A DNA stretch of 64,000 nucleotides from Nephrocerus scutellatus (GCA_947095585.1 OX352763.1:110029908-110093907), one strand, 5' to 3'. Shown: positions 44,297-56,679, counted from the stretch's first letter. Translations and numbers: made by a program. The notes: generated from the letters alone by a model not told the origin.

Positions 44297-45700
44297 GGAA
44301 CCCAGCGGAACTGATTAAAATAGGAGGCCCCACATTACACCAAGCAATTCACGATATAATAGTGCAAGTATGGGATGAAGAAGCGATGCAAGAAGACTGG
44401 CGAAGAGGCATCCTGTGCCCTATACATAAGAAAGGAGATATCACAACATGCAGCAATTTACGTGGTATAACGTTGTTGAGTACCGCGTATAGTATAATAT
44501 TTTCACCTCTATCCTTCAAGACAGGATAGCCCCATACGCTAAAGTCATCATTTGTCTATACTAGTGTGACTTCATCCCAGGCAAATTTATACCCTTAGGC
44601 AGGTGATGGAAAAATGTCTAGAGTTTCAAAACTCACTACACCATCTTTTTATAGACTTTATAAAGAGTAGAACTAACTTTATAAAGCCATGAGAGATTTC
44701 GGCATTCCCAAGTTAACTGACACGACCTATGATATAAGCCAAGTAAAAATATCCGGATTATTTTCAAGCGCATTCAACATCTATAACGGGCTCCGACAAG
44801 GGGATGGACTGGCCTGCGTACTCTTCAACCTGGCGTTGGTGAAAGTGATCCGAGACTGTGACGTCACGGCGAGAGGAACAATCCTCTATAAGTCCATTCA
44901 GATACTGACTTACGCAGACGATATTGACATCGTTGGTAGAAACCGAAGAGCTGTACAGGAAGTTTTCATCCAGATTGAGCTGGTGGCATGAAATCTGGGG
45001 CTGCACATATATGAGAGCAAAACAAAGTACATGGTGGGCACGTATGCGAGTAGAAGATCCAACATTGGTCCCTCAATTCAAATAGTGGAGCGCGAATTGG
45101 AAGTAGTGCAATCCTTTAACTATCTCAGGTCAACTGTAGCAGCCGATAACAACATGGAATAAGAAATACGCGCACGGTTGCTTAAAGCCAACAAAGCCTA
45201 CTATAGTCTGTCAAGACTCCTCAAATCCAGGAACTTAACCATTACATCCAATGACAATGGTCATACCAGTTCTTACATATGGATCCGAGACTTGGGTTCT
45301 TATCAAAAAGCATTCTGACCTCTGAGCCGCATTCGAGAGAAAAGTCTTAAGGAGAATTGTTGGAAAGAAGATTCCGTAGACGCAACAATGATGCGAGATC
45401 TACGAATGTTACCGCGATGTCGAAATCGTGAAGAGAATTAAACTCGGTAGGCTCCAGTTGGCAGGACACCAAGCTCACATGAGCTAAGAGGATCCTGCTC
45501 GGAAAGCCTTTGCGGTAGCATTTATGGAACACGACAGCGAGGCCTACGCTGGAATGATGGGGTAGACCAGGACGCCCAGAGTATAGGGATGAAAATCTGG
45601 ATGATATCGGCTCAAAAGCGGGACCGGTGGATAGACTTTTTGCGGAAGGTCAGTACCGTACACCGGTTGTAGAGCCAAATATGATGATGATGATAAGGTT
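44297..45700 (+). mobile_element. RTE-like LINE, RT to 3' end (family A)
   Basis: The plus strand starts at the RT N-terminus (PAELIKIGGPTLHQAIHDII, WRRGILCPIHKKGDITTC, RGITLLSTAYS). It continues with domain 4 (GLRQGDGLACVLFNLALVKV), the active site ILTYADDIDIVGR and the C-terminal part (LLKANKAYYSLSRLLKSRNL), and ends in ATGATGATGATGATAAGG. About ten stops or frameshifts. It is the most complete family-A copy for the RT. Confidence 0.88.
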
Positions 45701-45709
45701 AAATGGTAT

Positions 45710-47235
45710 AGGGCGAGTTTGTTTCTTAAGTCTTTCATATTATTGTTTTGTTGAGTTTAACATTCTGTTGGTATTCAATACAAAAGCAAATAGTAAAGAA
45801 GAAAAAGTAAAACTACTATGTTTTTAAATGTTTTTGAGTAAATAGCATTTTGAAAATACTCACCAGAATGAAAGAATGTTTTAATATACATATATAAGAT
45901 TATAGATCAGGAACCATTTCCAATGTCATTGCAATCTTTTTATTAATTGATTTATATTGGTAGGCAATTATGCCTACGATGTCTATTTTTGTACTTCCTC
46001 TTCTTTTTTTAATAAATTATTAGTAATTTTTATTTGTAAATGATTTCTGTTTTTATTAAATGTATAAAAAAATCGTTTAAAAAGTTTTAAAAGTTCAATT
46101 GATTTAAATTACGAAGTGGCTGTATTAGTGATCTCCAATAAAGTTTCGGAAAATGGTTGAATAACACTTCGAGGAGAGATGTTAAGAGATGGTTGGACAG
46201 ACAGATCACACATTGAAAATACGACTTTTTATTATAGATGGAACAAACACACTTAGACAGGCGATGGTCTGTTGTGATACATCAGGATCTTATTCCTTTA
46301 AATATAACCCAGTTTTGACTTTTTATGTAACATGCACTTTAATGTTTTCAAGATCCAAGAAGTTGTGTATCTACCTTAATATATGTGTCTTTTGTCATTT
46401 AACCTAGAAAGAAAAAGAGCAAGTGAACTCAGGTTTCCTCCTCGGCCACGTCCTTACAGCTTCCGCAAAATTCATAAAATTTCAGCCTACTCGCATGTTC
46501 TTTTAAAAGGCAATGGAACTGTGAGTATTCCTACGATCAAACTCAACTCTCGTTTCTGCAGGGAAATTAACACGCGCGTTGTGATGGTTAGGTGATTTTG
46601 TGAACACATTTTTACTCTACCTGCAAGCAACTAAAAGTCGTTCCCTAAAATTCAATTAAATTCCAATTTGCAAGTTGTTAGCTGAACCATCTGACCGCAT
46701 TTACAAGGCCAACAACTCAATTTAAACGCAATTAACAAGATATTATCATAAAATTTGCACAAAGGCGGCTCTGAACTCTACGGTTCACATTGCCATCGGC
46801 TGGCGTGCGGAAATGAAGAAATACGTCAACGAAGAAATCATCTTTTGGGTGCCAGTGCCAAGCGATCCACCTATAGCTATATGTATGCAAGGGCAAGGTG
46901 AAGGTAACAAAAATTGGAATGAGTTCCATTTTCTATTAAGTTTTTGTTGAAAAAAGAAGTATAATTTAATGAGCCATACAGGGTAATTACACTAATAAAC
47001 TCAAAAAAAAATACAAAAATTATTTAAAAACTAATAAAAATATAAAAAAAACTCAGAGCTTAAATTAAGATAGATGGGAGAGAGAGAGAGCAGGATAATT
47101 TAAGGGAAGATCTGAGACTAAACCTGTTTCTATAAAAGTCAAACAAATTGAACGCTATTTTAACTATGCATAGCATTCTGGAATTAGGTTGGTTAGAGCC
47201 ATAGTTGGTGTGGCAAACATTAAGATGGAAAGGAA
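45710..47235. other. No gene recognised
   Basis: AT-rich, with T-rich and A-rich runs. An (AG)n run lies at about 47078-47090. No protein or repeat is recognised. Confidence 0.45.
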
Positions 47236-47432
47236 GTGCGGGACCAATGTTCGATCTTCTACTCGCAGACGTTGCCACCACGTACCTGTTTTGCTCTCAT
47301 TTATGTGCAGCCCCAGATTTCTGGCCGCCTGCTCGATCTGGATGTAAGCTTCCTGTACAGCTCTTGGATTTCTACCATCAACGATGTCAATATCGTCTGC
47401 GTAAGCCAGTATCTGAATGGACTTATAGAGGA

Positions 47433-47825
47433 CTAGTTGTTAGCCTCGGCGTTACCCGGGATCCGTCTACCGCCACCCCCAAGACACCGTTTAGACTTAC
47501 CAAAAGATAAAATAACAGGCGTTTTCTGGCTGCCCCGAACACCCTACTGACCAACCAAACTGACCGCTTCACCACTGAAACCACCCCACACCATTGAGCC
47601 CCACCCCCACCTACCAGCCACGAAACGTGAATTATGGTCGCGAGTTCATACATAAATCCCATTTTCCGTTTTTCCAGAATTTTCCAATTTTCCAGATTCC
47701 TATTATCATCCCCGGACTATAAGGAACATTCTAAAAGAAAAAGGAGCCAAATCGTTCCAGCGTTCTAGCCGTGAAAAGGTAACAGACAGACAGAGTTACT
47801 TTCACATTTATAATATTAGTAAGGA
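47433..47825 (-). mobile_element. Non-autonomous mini-Helitron, 393 bp
   Basis: The minus strand starts TCCTTACTAATATTATAAAT, continues GTAACTCTGTCTGTCTGTTA and ends with CCCGGGTAACGCCGAGGC plus CTAG (plus 47436-47433). It has the TC start, a GC-rich stem-loop-like segment before CTAG, A on the 5' flank and T on the 3' flank, and no target duplication. It lies inside LINE text that is continuous in other copies (CTTATAGAGGATTGTTCC). About 18 extra bases (47826-47845) follow its 5' end. It shares a middle part (GGAGCCAAATCGTTCCAG) with the Helitron at 8370-10475. Confidence 0.85.
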
Positions 47826-49056
47826 TTAGTATGGATATTCAGGTAGTTCCTCACGCCGTTAAGACAGAGTCTCGCATCACTTTCTCCAACGCCATGTTGA
47901 GAGGACGTAGGCCAGTCCATCCCCCGGAGCCCGTTATATATGTTGAATGGGCTTGATAGTGATCCGTTTTAGCAAATCATGAAAGTGCTCTTCCCATCGC
48001 TCTAAGATGCCTTTGAGATCGGCGATCAGATTACCCTCTTTGTATTTGCATGATGTGCAACGCGGTGTATATTGCCTCATACCGCGGACTCTTTGGTAGA
48101 ACTTCCGCGCCTGGTGCGGTACTTGCTCTCTGTACTGTTCTAGTTCACGGGCGGACGAGATCCTTCTTTCAGGCTGCTTTCTTCCGCTTATTGCATTGCT
48201 CGGTACTCAACATTTTTATGTTCAGTCACTAGCTTACACTCGTCATCGAACCAGTCGTTCTGTTCTACGATGAATGCCTAAGATGGAGTCAGCAGTACTA
48301 AAGGCCTGTCCATTTCTCTTCTACGCCCGACATCTCAACCCCAGGACTTACTCTCCCTGCATTTAGGGCGAGTCCTATTGCTTGACCGTAGTTGTTTCTG
48401 GAGGTCAGAGTCGACGCTGGCACCTCGGTACGTTCGTACCGTCATAAGGTTCGGGTTGTGGCGGCGGCTTCTCAACACGTGGTCGATCTGGTTGCGAGTG
48501 GCTCCATCAGGAGATACTCAGGTGGCTTTGCGGATATTTTTACGCGCAAGCCTTGTACTCGCAACGATCAAATTATTGCTTACTGACATCTTTATGACTC
48601 GTTGTCCATTGTCATTAGTTTTCTCGTGTAAGCTATGGAGACAAATGTACTGCCTGAATACTGGCTCCTTACATATTTTAGCATACATATCCCCCAGAAT
48701 GATTTTAACATCATACTGAGGGCAGGCATGGAGTTCCCATTCGACTGATTCAAAACTTTCTTTTTTTTATCATCTGGAAATCCATTGTAGGTGCGTTAAC
48801 GTTTATAAGGCTTATGTTTTTAAATCTGCTCCGCACGCGAAGGGTGCCTAGCCATTCATTTATTGCTTCAAAGCCCATAACGGTGGGTTTCATTCTTTTG
48901 CTGACTAGAAACCCCACCCCGAGCACATGATGTCTTGCATGACAGCTGTCACATATGTCATATTCTGATTTTTGTAAGTCACCATTCCCTCATCCACCGT
49001 ATCTCCTGGATTGCTGTTATGTCAGCCTTATATTTGGACTGGGTATCGGCTAGGTG

Positions 49057-49349
49057 CGTGAACGCCATGGCTTAATGGAAAAGCGCATGGCTACTGAGCA
49101 GGGATTCGTGGTTAGAATCCCAGTAACACCAAAAGTATTTTTCACAGTATCCCACCTCTCGCGAAAGGGTGGCAAACGTTCCTAGAGTAATAACTTGTCA
49201 CGGAAAGCTTCTCAATTCGCCGTTCAGATCCGGCCTTAAATTGTAGGTCCCTTCCATTTGTGTCCGAAAATTTACATGAACAACACCAATGGTCGCAAGA
49301 AGCTAGGCCTTGGACGGCAACGTTCTGTCGCGCCGAATATTATTACTAT
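49057..49349 (+). mobile_element. tRNA-derived SINE with 13-bp target duplication
   Basis: TATCGGCTAGGTG occurs at 49044-49056 and 49350-49362. Between them lie a tRNA-like head (ATGGCTTAATGG; B-box-like GGTTAGAATCC at 49110-49120), the same body as the 18354 copy and an end TCGCGCCGAATATTATTACT. The sister LINE copy at 54.1 kb has the same site without insertion (GGGGTATCGGCTAG), an empty-site control. Length 293 bp. Confidence 0.93.
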
Positions 49350-49719
49350 TATCGGCTAGGTGATATGCAGCTCGTGCTCGATACAGTGAGCGTACGTTCC
49401 ATGAGAAAATGCTAAAATCGTTTAGCCGTTTTCGTTGCCGTGGTCGTCATCGTTTATTAGTGTATCCGAGGCTGATTTTGTGTTCTGTAATAAAGATTAT
49501 TTTTACGGGCGTGGTTTTTGGCCTCGCGCCAACTTTACTTTGAAGGGACTAGCGCCATCATTCAGCTTTTCCTGTACTGAAGGAAAATTACCGGCGGCCA
49601 CCACGTGGATGTTTTATTGCACTTCCACCAGTCAGAGATAGTTACGGCCACTTACAATTCTGATGCTGTTATTCTGTTATTCTTCTTATTCTGCTAGTGG
49701 CTGACCGTCAGTCCACCAT

Positions 49720-50062
49720 TTAACTTCACATGTTGAGAAAAAGTAACCAACTTTTTGACACTTTTATTGAACATAATAACAAGATTATGTAACTGACGCA
49801 CAAAAAAATTATACACTCAGCAAAACCATAAAACAAAAGACTAAGGACACAAACTCATTCCATTACAAGAAGTGTACCTTTTGATACTTTTATTAAGAAC
49901 AATAATGAGATTATGTAACTGCCCCACAAAGAAATATTACACTATCAGAAAACATAAAAGACTTAGGAAACAAACTCACTCGACCATAAACTTCACATGT
50001 TGACAAGAAGTAGCTTACCTTTTGACACTTATATTAAAAACAATAATAATATTATGCAATCT
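49720..50062. repeat. Tandem repeat, about 130-bp unit, three copies
   Basis: Units share TTCACATGTTGACAAGAAGT, TTTTGACACTTTTATT, AACAATAATGAGATTATG and AACATAAAAGACTTAGG. No coding potential. Confidence 0.85.
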
Positions 50063-50069
50063 TTTCCAC

Positions 50070-51955
50070 CATCTCCACATGCCATGACAGAGAAAAACAA
50101 GTCTGACATAGAAACTTCCATCAATATAAGTTGACGTGACCAATTCACCCAGTTTTCCGTGGATTTGAACATTTTTCACTTACACGAGAGAGAGACTCAT
50201 ACTCTCTTCTCTCTCACATTATCAGAATTCAACTTAATTTACTTATATAACTTATGCTTTTAAATTTGTTTTTTTTTTCGTAATTCTGTAATGGTATCTG
50301 GCGCTCACACACCCCGACGTTCAAGGCAGTCAAACAAACAGGTGTAAGGCATCTATTAGCAACAGACGAAATGTAACAGTTAACCAAACTCCAAACAGAA
50401 ACTGGTATTGTTGGAGACTACTTCTCGGTCTTCGGTCAGCTCAGAGCTTAGACAAAAATTAAAAACTCACTCTCAGCTCAGTTGTGTCGAGTGCTTCATG
50501 CCAATTGGAATATTACGCGGACAGCGTTTTACGGTATCTACAATAAAGACGTGCGTGCAATCACTATGACTGCAAAAAGAAACCGGTAGACAACAAATTA
50601 AGTGTGTCTTGATGTTGTTCTTTGTTTAATTTTAATTGTTTTTAAAAATTGGCTGACAATTGATACAAGAAAGCCAATAATTCACCAAACTGCCAATACC
50701 AACGACTATCGTTTACAGTGTTGATTATAAAAAAAAATTCAAACAAGAAAATAAGTGGCCTAAGAGCAAAAGCCAATTATCGCTTAACCACCAATACATT
50801 GATACACCAGTGAACGTCGTGTAACCTCTTAATTACCAAAAAATTTATATAAACCACCAGGGTATCGAAAAAATTAAGTGAAAGTCAAAGTGTTAATATT
50901 TACTTTAAATTCGTAGCGTTAATGCGAAAAAAAAGTATCCACCCTTGGTGTTAAACAAAATTCCCTTCGTAGCTTCAACTTTTAATATCGCACGTGTGAT
51001 ATGATATGAAGCAGTGGGAATTTCCTTGAAAAGAAAACAACAACAAAAACCCAAGTGTGAAACAAGCTTCATTTTATTACAAATAAATAAATAAAATAAA
51101 AAAAAACCGATAAACTTGTCTTGCACAATTTGGAGCGAACAAAGTAGTGGTTGTGTTTTGTTAAATTTTCACATCGCGCGATTCCGGAAGATATTTCTTG
51201 ACCACTGCTAATACCATCGTCCGATCAACGTTGTCATTTACTTTAGAAATTTCCGTCGCTTTCTAGCACCATCACTACGTAACCACCATCGACGCAAATA
51301 AACAAGGAAATCCGTACAGATTCCATGAATTGGTGTTACTATCGAATGGGACTTAAACTTGAATCCGATTGAGGTGAGAGCAATGGGGTAATTGGAGAAA
51401 GATGCGCGCGTGCGATGTAAACGCACAAAAAAAAATGAATCAATCAATTCGAATTAATAAATCCCGTTTGGAATATTAATTTAAACTTTGTAGTCGCAAT
51501 AGAAACTGAATGTGCAGTGAAAATTGGACCGTTAGTATTTTAGAGAGATGAAAGTAGGCAGACTGGTGCACATTGTAATTTTCCTCTTTTTTCGTACACA
51601 TTTGTGCATATAAAATAAAAGACTTAGAAAACAAACTTGACTTACTTTTGATAAAGATCTTTGACAGAGAGCTTTTATAGGTTTCTTTGGAAATATGTGA
51701 ACTTTTGAGAACATTGAGTTTAAGAAAAATTGGAAGAGTCTTTAATTTACTGAAACATTTCATGAAACTTTTTAAGTAAAAATTCGTTAAAAAAAGAAAT
51801 TTTCGAAATCAAACGATAATTAGAAGCACGGTTGATATTTAACTAATTCATTTCATGTTAAACCTATGATTCTAATAACCCATCTCACCTAATAGTATGC
51901 CTTCTAAGTAGCTGCCTCTAGTTGGGCAAATCAACCGTTTAGACAGATCATTTGC
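50070..51955. other. No gene recognised; possible regulatory or untranslated sequence
   Basis: About 1.9 kb without transposon protein or repeats. 50.36-50.60 kb is less AT-rich and contains TCAGCTCAGTTGTG, an initiator-like context, but no TATA box or open frame follows. A promoter or untranslated exon is possible but unsupported. Confidence 0.35.
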
Positions 51956-51958
51956 ATT

Positions 51959-52090
51959 ATGCGCGCCATATAAGTTGTCGTCTTTCTCTTCTTTATTTTC
52001 TCTAAGGAATCACAAGAAGCTTCTATGCGCGCCATATAAGTTGTCGTCTTTCTCTTCTTTATTTTCTCTAAGGAATCACAAGAAGCTTCT
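51959..52090. repeat. Perfect 66-bp tandem duplication
   Basis: Two head-to-tail identical copies (51959-52024, 52025-52090) begin ATGCGCGCCATATAAGTTGT and end CACAAGAAGCTTCT. The lack of differences means it is recent or an assembly artefact. Confidence 0.97.
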
Positions 52091-52099
52091 AACTTTGGT

Positions 52100-52720
52100 T
52101 ACCATTCCGTCTAGATGACCTATAAGATAGTCAAGAGGAGCATCTAAAGACTGAATTATGCTAAAAGGATGTTAGTTTCTAAAAAAAATCCCTTCTTTTT
52201 TACTTTCCCTCTGAAAACTACCCCTATAAATTAAAAAAATCTCAAAATTACGCCATCGCAAGCTAAGAGCTAAACAATTGTTTTCAAAGAAGTCCCATAA
52301 AATTCTGATTGGTGGAAGTCGAGAGAAAAAATTCATTTGTCCTGATCGTTCGCAATAATTTGAAACGTCTATTTTATTAGATAGTTCGATGTCGCTTTAC
52401 AGCTCGTATAGTATGTCCTTGGATCTCCATCTTTTGGCCACAGCTTTGGTATTCTTTTGTTCAAAATATTTATCTGAAATAGCATCCTAAAAGCGAATCC
52501 TTCATAGTCTGACAAAAGGTTTTACAACGAAGTTGTCTTCTGAGACCATAAAAAAGCGATTTCCACGAAAAAGTCTTTGTTTGATCTCTAAATATAAATG
52601 AATATCCTTATAAGATGTTAAAGTGATAGGTTAGGCCGGGCACTGGTTGTATAGCCCAATATGATATTAGTTGTTACGCTCTCTCCAGTTTGTTAATGGT
52701 GATTACCACTTCTTGTTAAC
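52100..52720. other. No gene recognised
   Basis: AT-rich with poly-T and poly-A tracts. No open frame, repeat or motif is supported. Confidence 0.45.
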
Positions 52721-52724
52721 TTCT

Positions 52725-52889
52725 TCGTACTCGTGCAGTTGCTAGAGTTTTAAACGATCTCAACACTCACAAATCTGCTGGACCAGATGGTATTTCCCCA
52801 ATATGAAGTGAAGAGGTATTCTTCCAAGCTAGCATTACCATTGCGTAAGCTTTTCCATCTATCCTATTCTTCTGGAATCTTCCCAGCTT
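52725..52889 (+). mobile_element. CR1/L2-like LINE fragment (family D)
   Basis: The plus strand encodes RVLNDLNTHKSAGPDGISPI, identical in style to the 11.7 and 58.2 kb copies, then frameshifted RT text up to about 52889. There it is joined directly to family-A LINE sequence of opposite orientation. Confidence 0.75.
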
Positions 52890-54440
52890 ATAACATTGGT
52901 CATGGTCAACCTACATAGTCGTGTCAGTTAATTTGGGACGCCGAATTCTCTCATGGCTTTATAAAGTTAGTTCTACTCTTTATAAAGTCTATAAAAAGAT
53001 GGTGTAGTGAGTTTTGAAACTCTAGATATTTTTCCATCACCTGCCTAAGAGTGTAAATCTGATCAGTTGTTGATTTGACTGGGACGAAGGACCAATGATC
53101 CCTTTAGCGTATGGGGCTATCCTGTCATGAAGAATAGAGGAGAAAATCTTATACGTGGTACTCAACAACGTTATACCACGATAATTGCTGCATTTTGTGA
53201 TATCTCCCTTCTGATGTATGGATGCATACAGGATGCCTCTTCGCCAGTCTTCTGGCATTGCTTCTTCCTCCCTTTTATTAACTCTCCATCCAATATTAAC
53301 TCATGAATTGCTTGATTGCGGGGCCTCCTGTTTTAATTAGCTCCGCTGGGATACCATCAGATCCCGGGGCATTGTTATTTTTGAGCCGAATTATCGCTCT
53401 GCTACCTTCGTCTATGCTTGGTGGCGGCAGCATAGTGTGGTCTTCGGTCATTGGTGGAGCATCTAATTCCTCAGTTTGCTGGCAATTAAGCAACTCATGA
53501 AAGTACTCTTCCAATCGCTCCAAAATGCCTTTGAGATCGGCGATCAGATAGCCCTCTTTGTCTTTGCAGTATGTGGAACGCGGTGCTTATTGCGTCATAC
53601 CGCCGACTCTTTGGCTCCATCAGGAGGTACCCAGGTGGCTTTGTGGATATTTTTTCGCCGTTCGGAGGTCCCTTCCATTTGTGGCCAAAAATAAAAATGC
53701 GCTACACAAATGGTCGCGAGAAGCTAGGACTTGGACCGCAATGGTCTGTCGCACCGAATATTATTATTGTTATTGTTATTATCCAAAATACTGAGGACAG
53801 CCATGGTGTTCCCAACCGACTGATTTAAAGAATTCTTCCTTTTCATCATCTGCGGAATCCTGTGAAGGTGCGTGAATATTTATGAGGCTTATGTTTTAAA
53901 ATCTGCTCCGCACGCGAAAGGTGCATAGCCATTAATTTACTACTTAAAAGCCAATAACGGTGGGTTTTATTCTTTTGCTGACTAGAAACCCCAACCCGAG
54001 CACATGATGTCTTGCCTGACAGCTGTCATATATGTCATATTCTAATTTTTATAAGACACCATTCCCCTTCCATCGCATCTCCTGAATTGCTGTTATGTCA
54101 GCATTATATTTGGACGGGGTATCGGCTAGCTGATGTGAGAAAATTCTTAAATCGATTAGCCGTTTTCGTTGTCGTGATCGTCGTCGTTCATCGTTCATCA
54201 GCGTAGGCTGTTTTTGGGTTCCGTGATATGTTTTTTTACGGGCGAGGTTATTGGCCTCGCGCCAATCTAACTTTGAAGGGACTAGCCCGATCATTTTGCT
54301 TTTCCTGTACTGGAGGAAAATTACCAGTGGCCACCACGTGGAGGCTTGATCGCACTTCCACCAGTCAGAGATATTTGCGGCCACATGCATTTCTGAAGCA
54401 TTCTGTGTTATTCGCCATATTCTGCTGATGGCTGACCGCT
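52890..54440 (-). mobile_element. RTE-like LINE, endonuclease to RT (family A)
   Basis: On the minus strand an endonuclease start is seen (SKYNADITAIQEMRWKGNGV near 54120-54050), followed by the pre-RT part (MERLEEYFHELLNCQQ, RLKNNNAPGSDGIPAELIKT at 53523-53296). The RT N-terminus is WRRGILYASIHQKGDITKCS with YRGITLLSTTYKIFSSIL (53258-53037). It is 3'-truncated at 52890. A 5'-truncated SINE lies inside at about 53656-53783. Confidence 0.88.
53656..53783 (+). mobile_element. 5'-truncated SINE
   Basis: Only the body and tail are present: CGCCGTTCGGAGGTCCCTTC, AAATGGTCGCGAGAAGCTAG, then TCGCACCGAATATTATTATT followed by a (TTATTG)n-like tail. The head with A and B boxes is missing. It is inserted in the family-A LINE. 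Boundaries come from comparison with 48.52-48.73 kb and are approximate. Confidence 0.8.
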
Positions 54441-54469
54441 GACCGCTTATCACAAATTATAAATGGGTT

Positions 54470-55540
54470 GACGTTAACTTTTTAAATTCAAGAGTATTCA
54501 GGAAGCTAGGCGTGACCATCAAAATCAGGGAAAACCCCTCCATTAAACATCGAAATTATGCCCATCATGTAAATCCACTTTGTCAATTCAATTAAGTTAT
54601 TTATGAGTTCATGCACATTTCCATGTTAATCGAAAGTCGAAACATGATCGCATGTGTCGGCATCGACAAACAGCACACTGCATTACACAACATATGTATT
54701 TATGTTGTTGCTCAAAATTGAAGGAACCAATTACAATCACTGCACAATAGCGGGTTGTATAACAAATTGCTTCTTCGCTCGTATCAAGTCTTCAGCACAA
54801 TGTTAAGCCGTGGATTTGCAGCACGCATGCGCAAACTGCTTTTCAGTAATAATTGTTTTCCATTTTTTTGTTGCACAATTGTTAACTATTTAGTTGTTAT
54901 GCTAACAACAACAATAAAAAACCTTCCATAACAATATGATGTCTGTCAAAGCTATAGTGTGATGAAATTTTTAAAAAGAATTAAACCAGATTTTTATGAA
55001 CCAATAATTGTGTGTGCGTGTGCCCGACGTTAAAACATCCCATTTAGTTTAATTTGAAGCTTTAAAATTTCCGGTTTATAAACTTACATCACTCAAATTA
55101 GAGTAGTGTATTGAGCTGCAAAAGTTTATTTTGTTGATTGAGTTCGACCAAATTTCAAATTAAAAAAAAATACACAAATATTCGAAAATCAATTCTTATA
55201 AGATAAATAACATGATAAATATGATATATGGCCACAGCGGTCCTATTGAAACCACTCAAATGTATTCCTCTTTAGTGTTGGCGAGAGTTCTTCGTTGAGC
55301 TTGTTAGGTAATCTCGAAGTTAGATTCGACCATACCGATCAGATAAGATAAGATAAGATAAGTGATATCTGCAAGCCCACCATTTATAAGTCAAAGTGTC
55401 GAAATGCCCATGTCAAGGGCTGAATGATCAGTAAGTGATATAGATAACTGGTTGCCAGTATGATCATTAAGTTTATATGTCACGCGTTTTGCATTCTAAT
55501 GCTGTGAGTTGACGGTACGACTCGTACGATATTTTGTGGA
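54470..55540. other. No gene recognised; short AGATA repeat
   Basis: AT-rich unique-looking sequence. Four to five AGATA units (GATAAGATAAGATAAGATAA) at 55341-55362 form a small cluster of GATA-factor-type sites. No coding region. Confidence 0.45.
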
Positions 55541-55544
55541 AGAC

Positions 55545-56150
55545 TTTTCGGATGCCGGTCTTAAGGAGTGTTCTTATGGGGTCTTAAAGCGAGGGTTGTT
55601 TTGGTCAGGGGGTTTTAAGATGGTCTTAAGGGGATCTTAACAGCGTCTTATATGTAATTCTGCCATGCTTTTTTCAATCTAATGCTTAAGGTGGTGTACG
55701 TATTTTTGTGGAAGTTTTTTTAAACGCGGCTCTTGGGGAGTGTTTTTATGGGGTCTTGAGGGGACTGTTGTGGTGGGGAGGGGATCGTGATGGGATCTTA
55801 AGACGGTTTTAACAGGGTCCTAAGTGGGATCTTGAGGGGGATTTAAGAGGGTCTTTAGGAGGTCTTGAGATAGTCTTAAGGGGGTATTGAGTGGGTCCTT
55901 GAGAGGGATATTGAGTAGGGTCTTGAGGCGGGTCTTAATGGGCCTTGAGGTTGTTTGATAGAGGCTTGAAGGAGTTTTAAGAGAGCCTTGACTTGGGTCC
56001 ATAGGAGATTTTAAGGGGGTCTTGAGAGGTGTCTTGAGGGGTTCTTGAGAAGGCCTTAGGTTGGTCCTAAGGTAGCTCTGAGGGGGTATTGAGGTTGTTT
56101 TGAGGGAGTTTTGAGTAAAGTTTTAAGGGAGTCTTAAGAGGGTTTTGAGT
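55545..56150 (+). repeat. GGTCTTGAG/GGTCTTAAG minisatellite, left block
   Basis: Degenerate 10-14 bp repeats around GGGGTCTTGAGG and GGTCTTAAGGGG with G+T bias on the plus strand. It is related to the 9170-9995 array but has GAG/AAG in place of TTG. It is split from the right block by a 3' LINE fragment. The minus-strand frame through it (KTPLNTPLR...) is an artefact. Confidence 0.88.
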
Positions 56151-56399
56151 GGGGTGACAAACGGTGATGATGACGCGATTATAGACAGTCAAGTCCTCTC
56201 GCATCACAACTCTTATCTTATGCGTCCACGTCGCGTCACTGGAAACTCTGCCAAATCAAGTGAACGATTTCGTTACCCAATCCGATTTGTATTAGCTTGG
56301 GTCGGGGCTAAACTTGACTTGCCTTGGTCGGCGGCGTTTCATGTCGACCTAGGTTGCGGTTGGCCAATCACCACTCAACTGAATTAATTGATTCTTGAA

Positions 56400-56660
56400 A
56401 CTAATACAAGCCTCGGATACGTATCGAATTTATCAACATTGACCTTTGGCCGACGGAAAAGGACACGATTTGGAACTTGGACTGGAATCCACAAGGAAGC
56501 CGTCGAGTTGGCCGTCCTAACAAGACATGGAAAAGGACAATAGAAGAGGAAGCAAGATCCCAGGGGACCGAGTGGCGTCTCTTGAAACCTCAGGCGTTAA
56601 ATCGAGTTCGTTGGCGGCCGTTTGTAGAAGCCCTATGCTCCCCCGCGGAGTAAAGGAAAG
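56400..56660 (+). mobile_element. 3' end of a third RTE-type LINE
   Basis: The plus strand encodes GRPNKTWKRTIEEEARSQGT, then NRVRWRPFVEALCSPAE and a stop near 56653, the C-terminal signature of RTE/BovB-type proteins (TWRRTI...E...W...NRVRWR). Only the last part is present, sitting between two blocks of the same minisatellite, so it was probably inserted into it. The 56150-56400 stretch to its left is unassigned. Confidence 0.75.
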
Positions 56661-56679
56661 AAAGAAGAAGAGTGTGGTT

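Larger units (their letters stand above)
47240..49700 (-). mobile_element. RTE-like LINE carrying a nested Helitron and SINE (family A)
   Basis: On the minus strand it runs from an endonuclease-side region (about 49640) through RT N-terminus remnants to the region after YADD (47240). It matches 52.9-54.4 and 61.6-63.1 kb. Two later insertions interrupt it: a SINE at 49057-49349 and a mini-Helitron at 47433-47825. Heavy decay. The RT core between about 47950 and 48050 is largely deleted. Confidence 0.85.

Noticed and set aside
50360..50620. Promoter and 5' exon
   Set aside because: Only an initiator-like TCAGTT was seen. No TATA or convincing downstream element, no open frame and no donor that I could tie to an exon.
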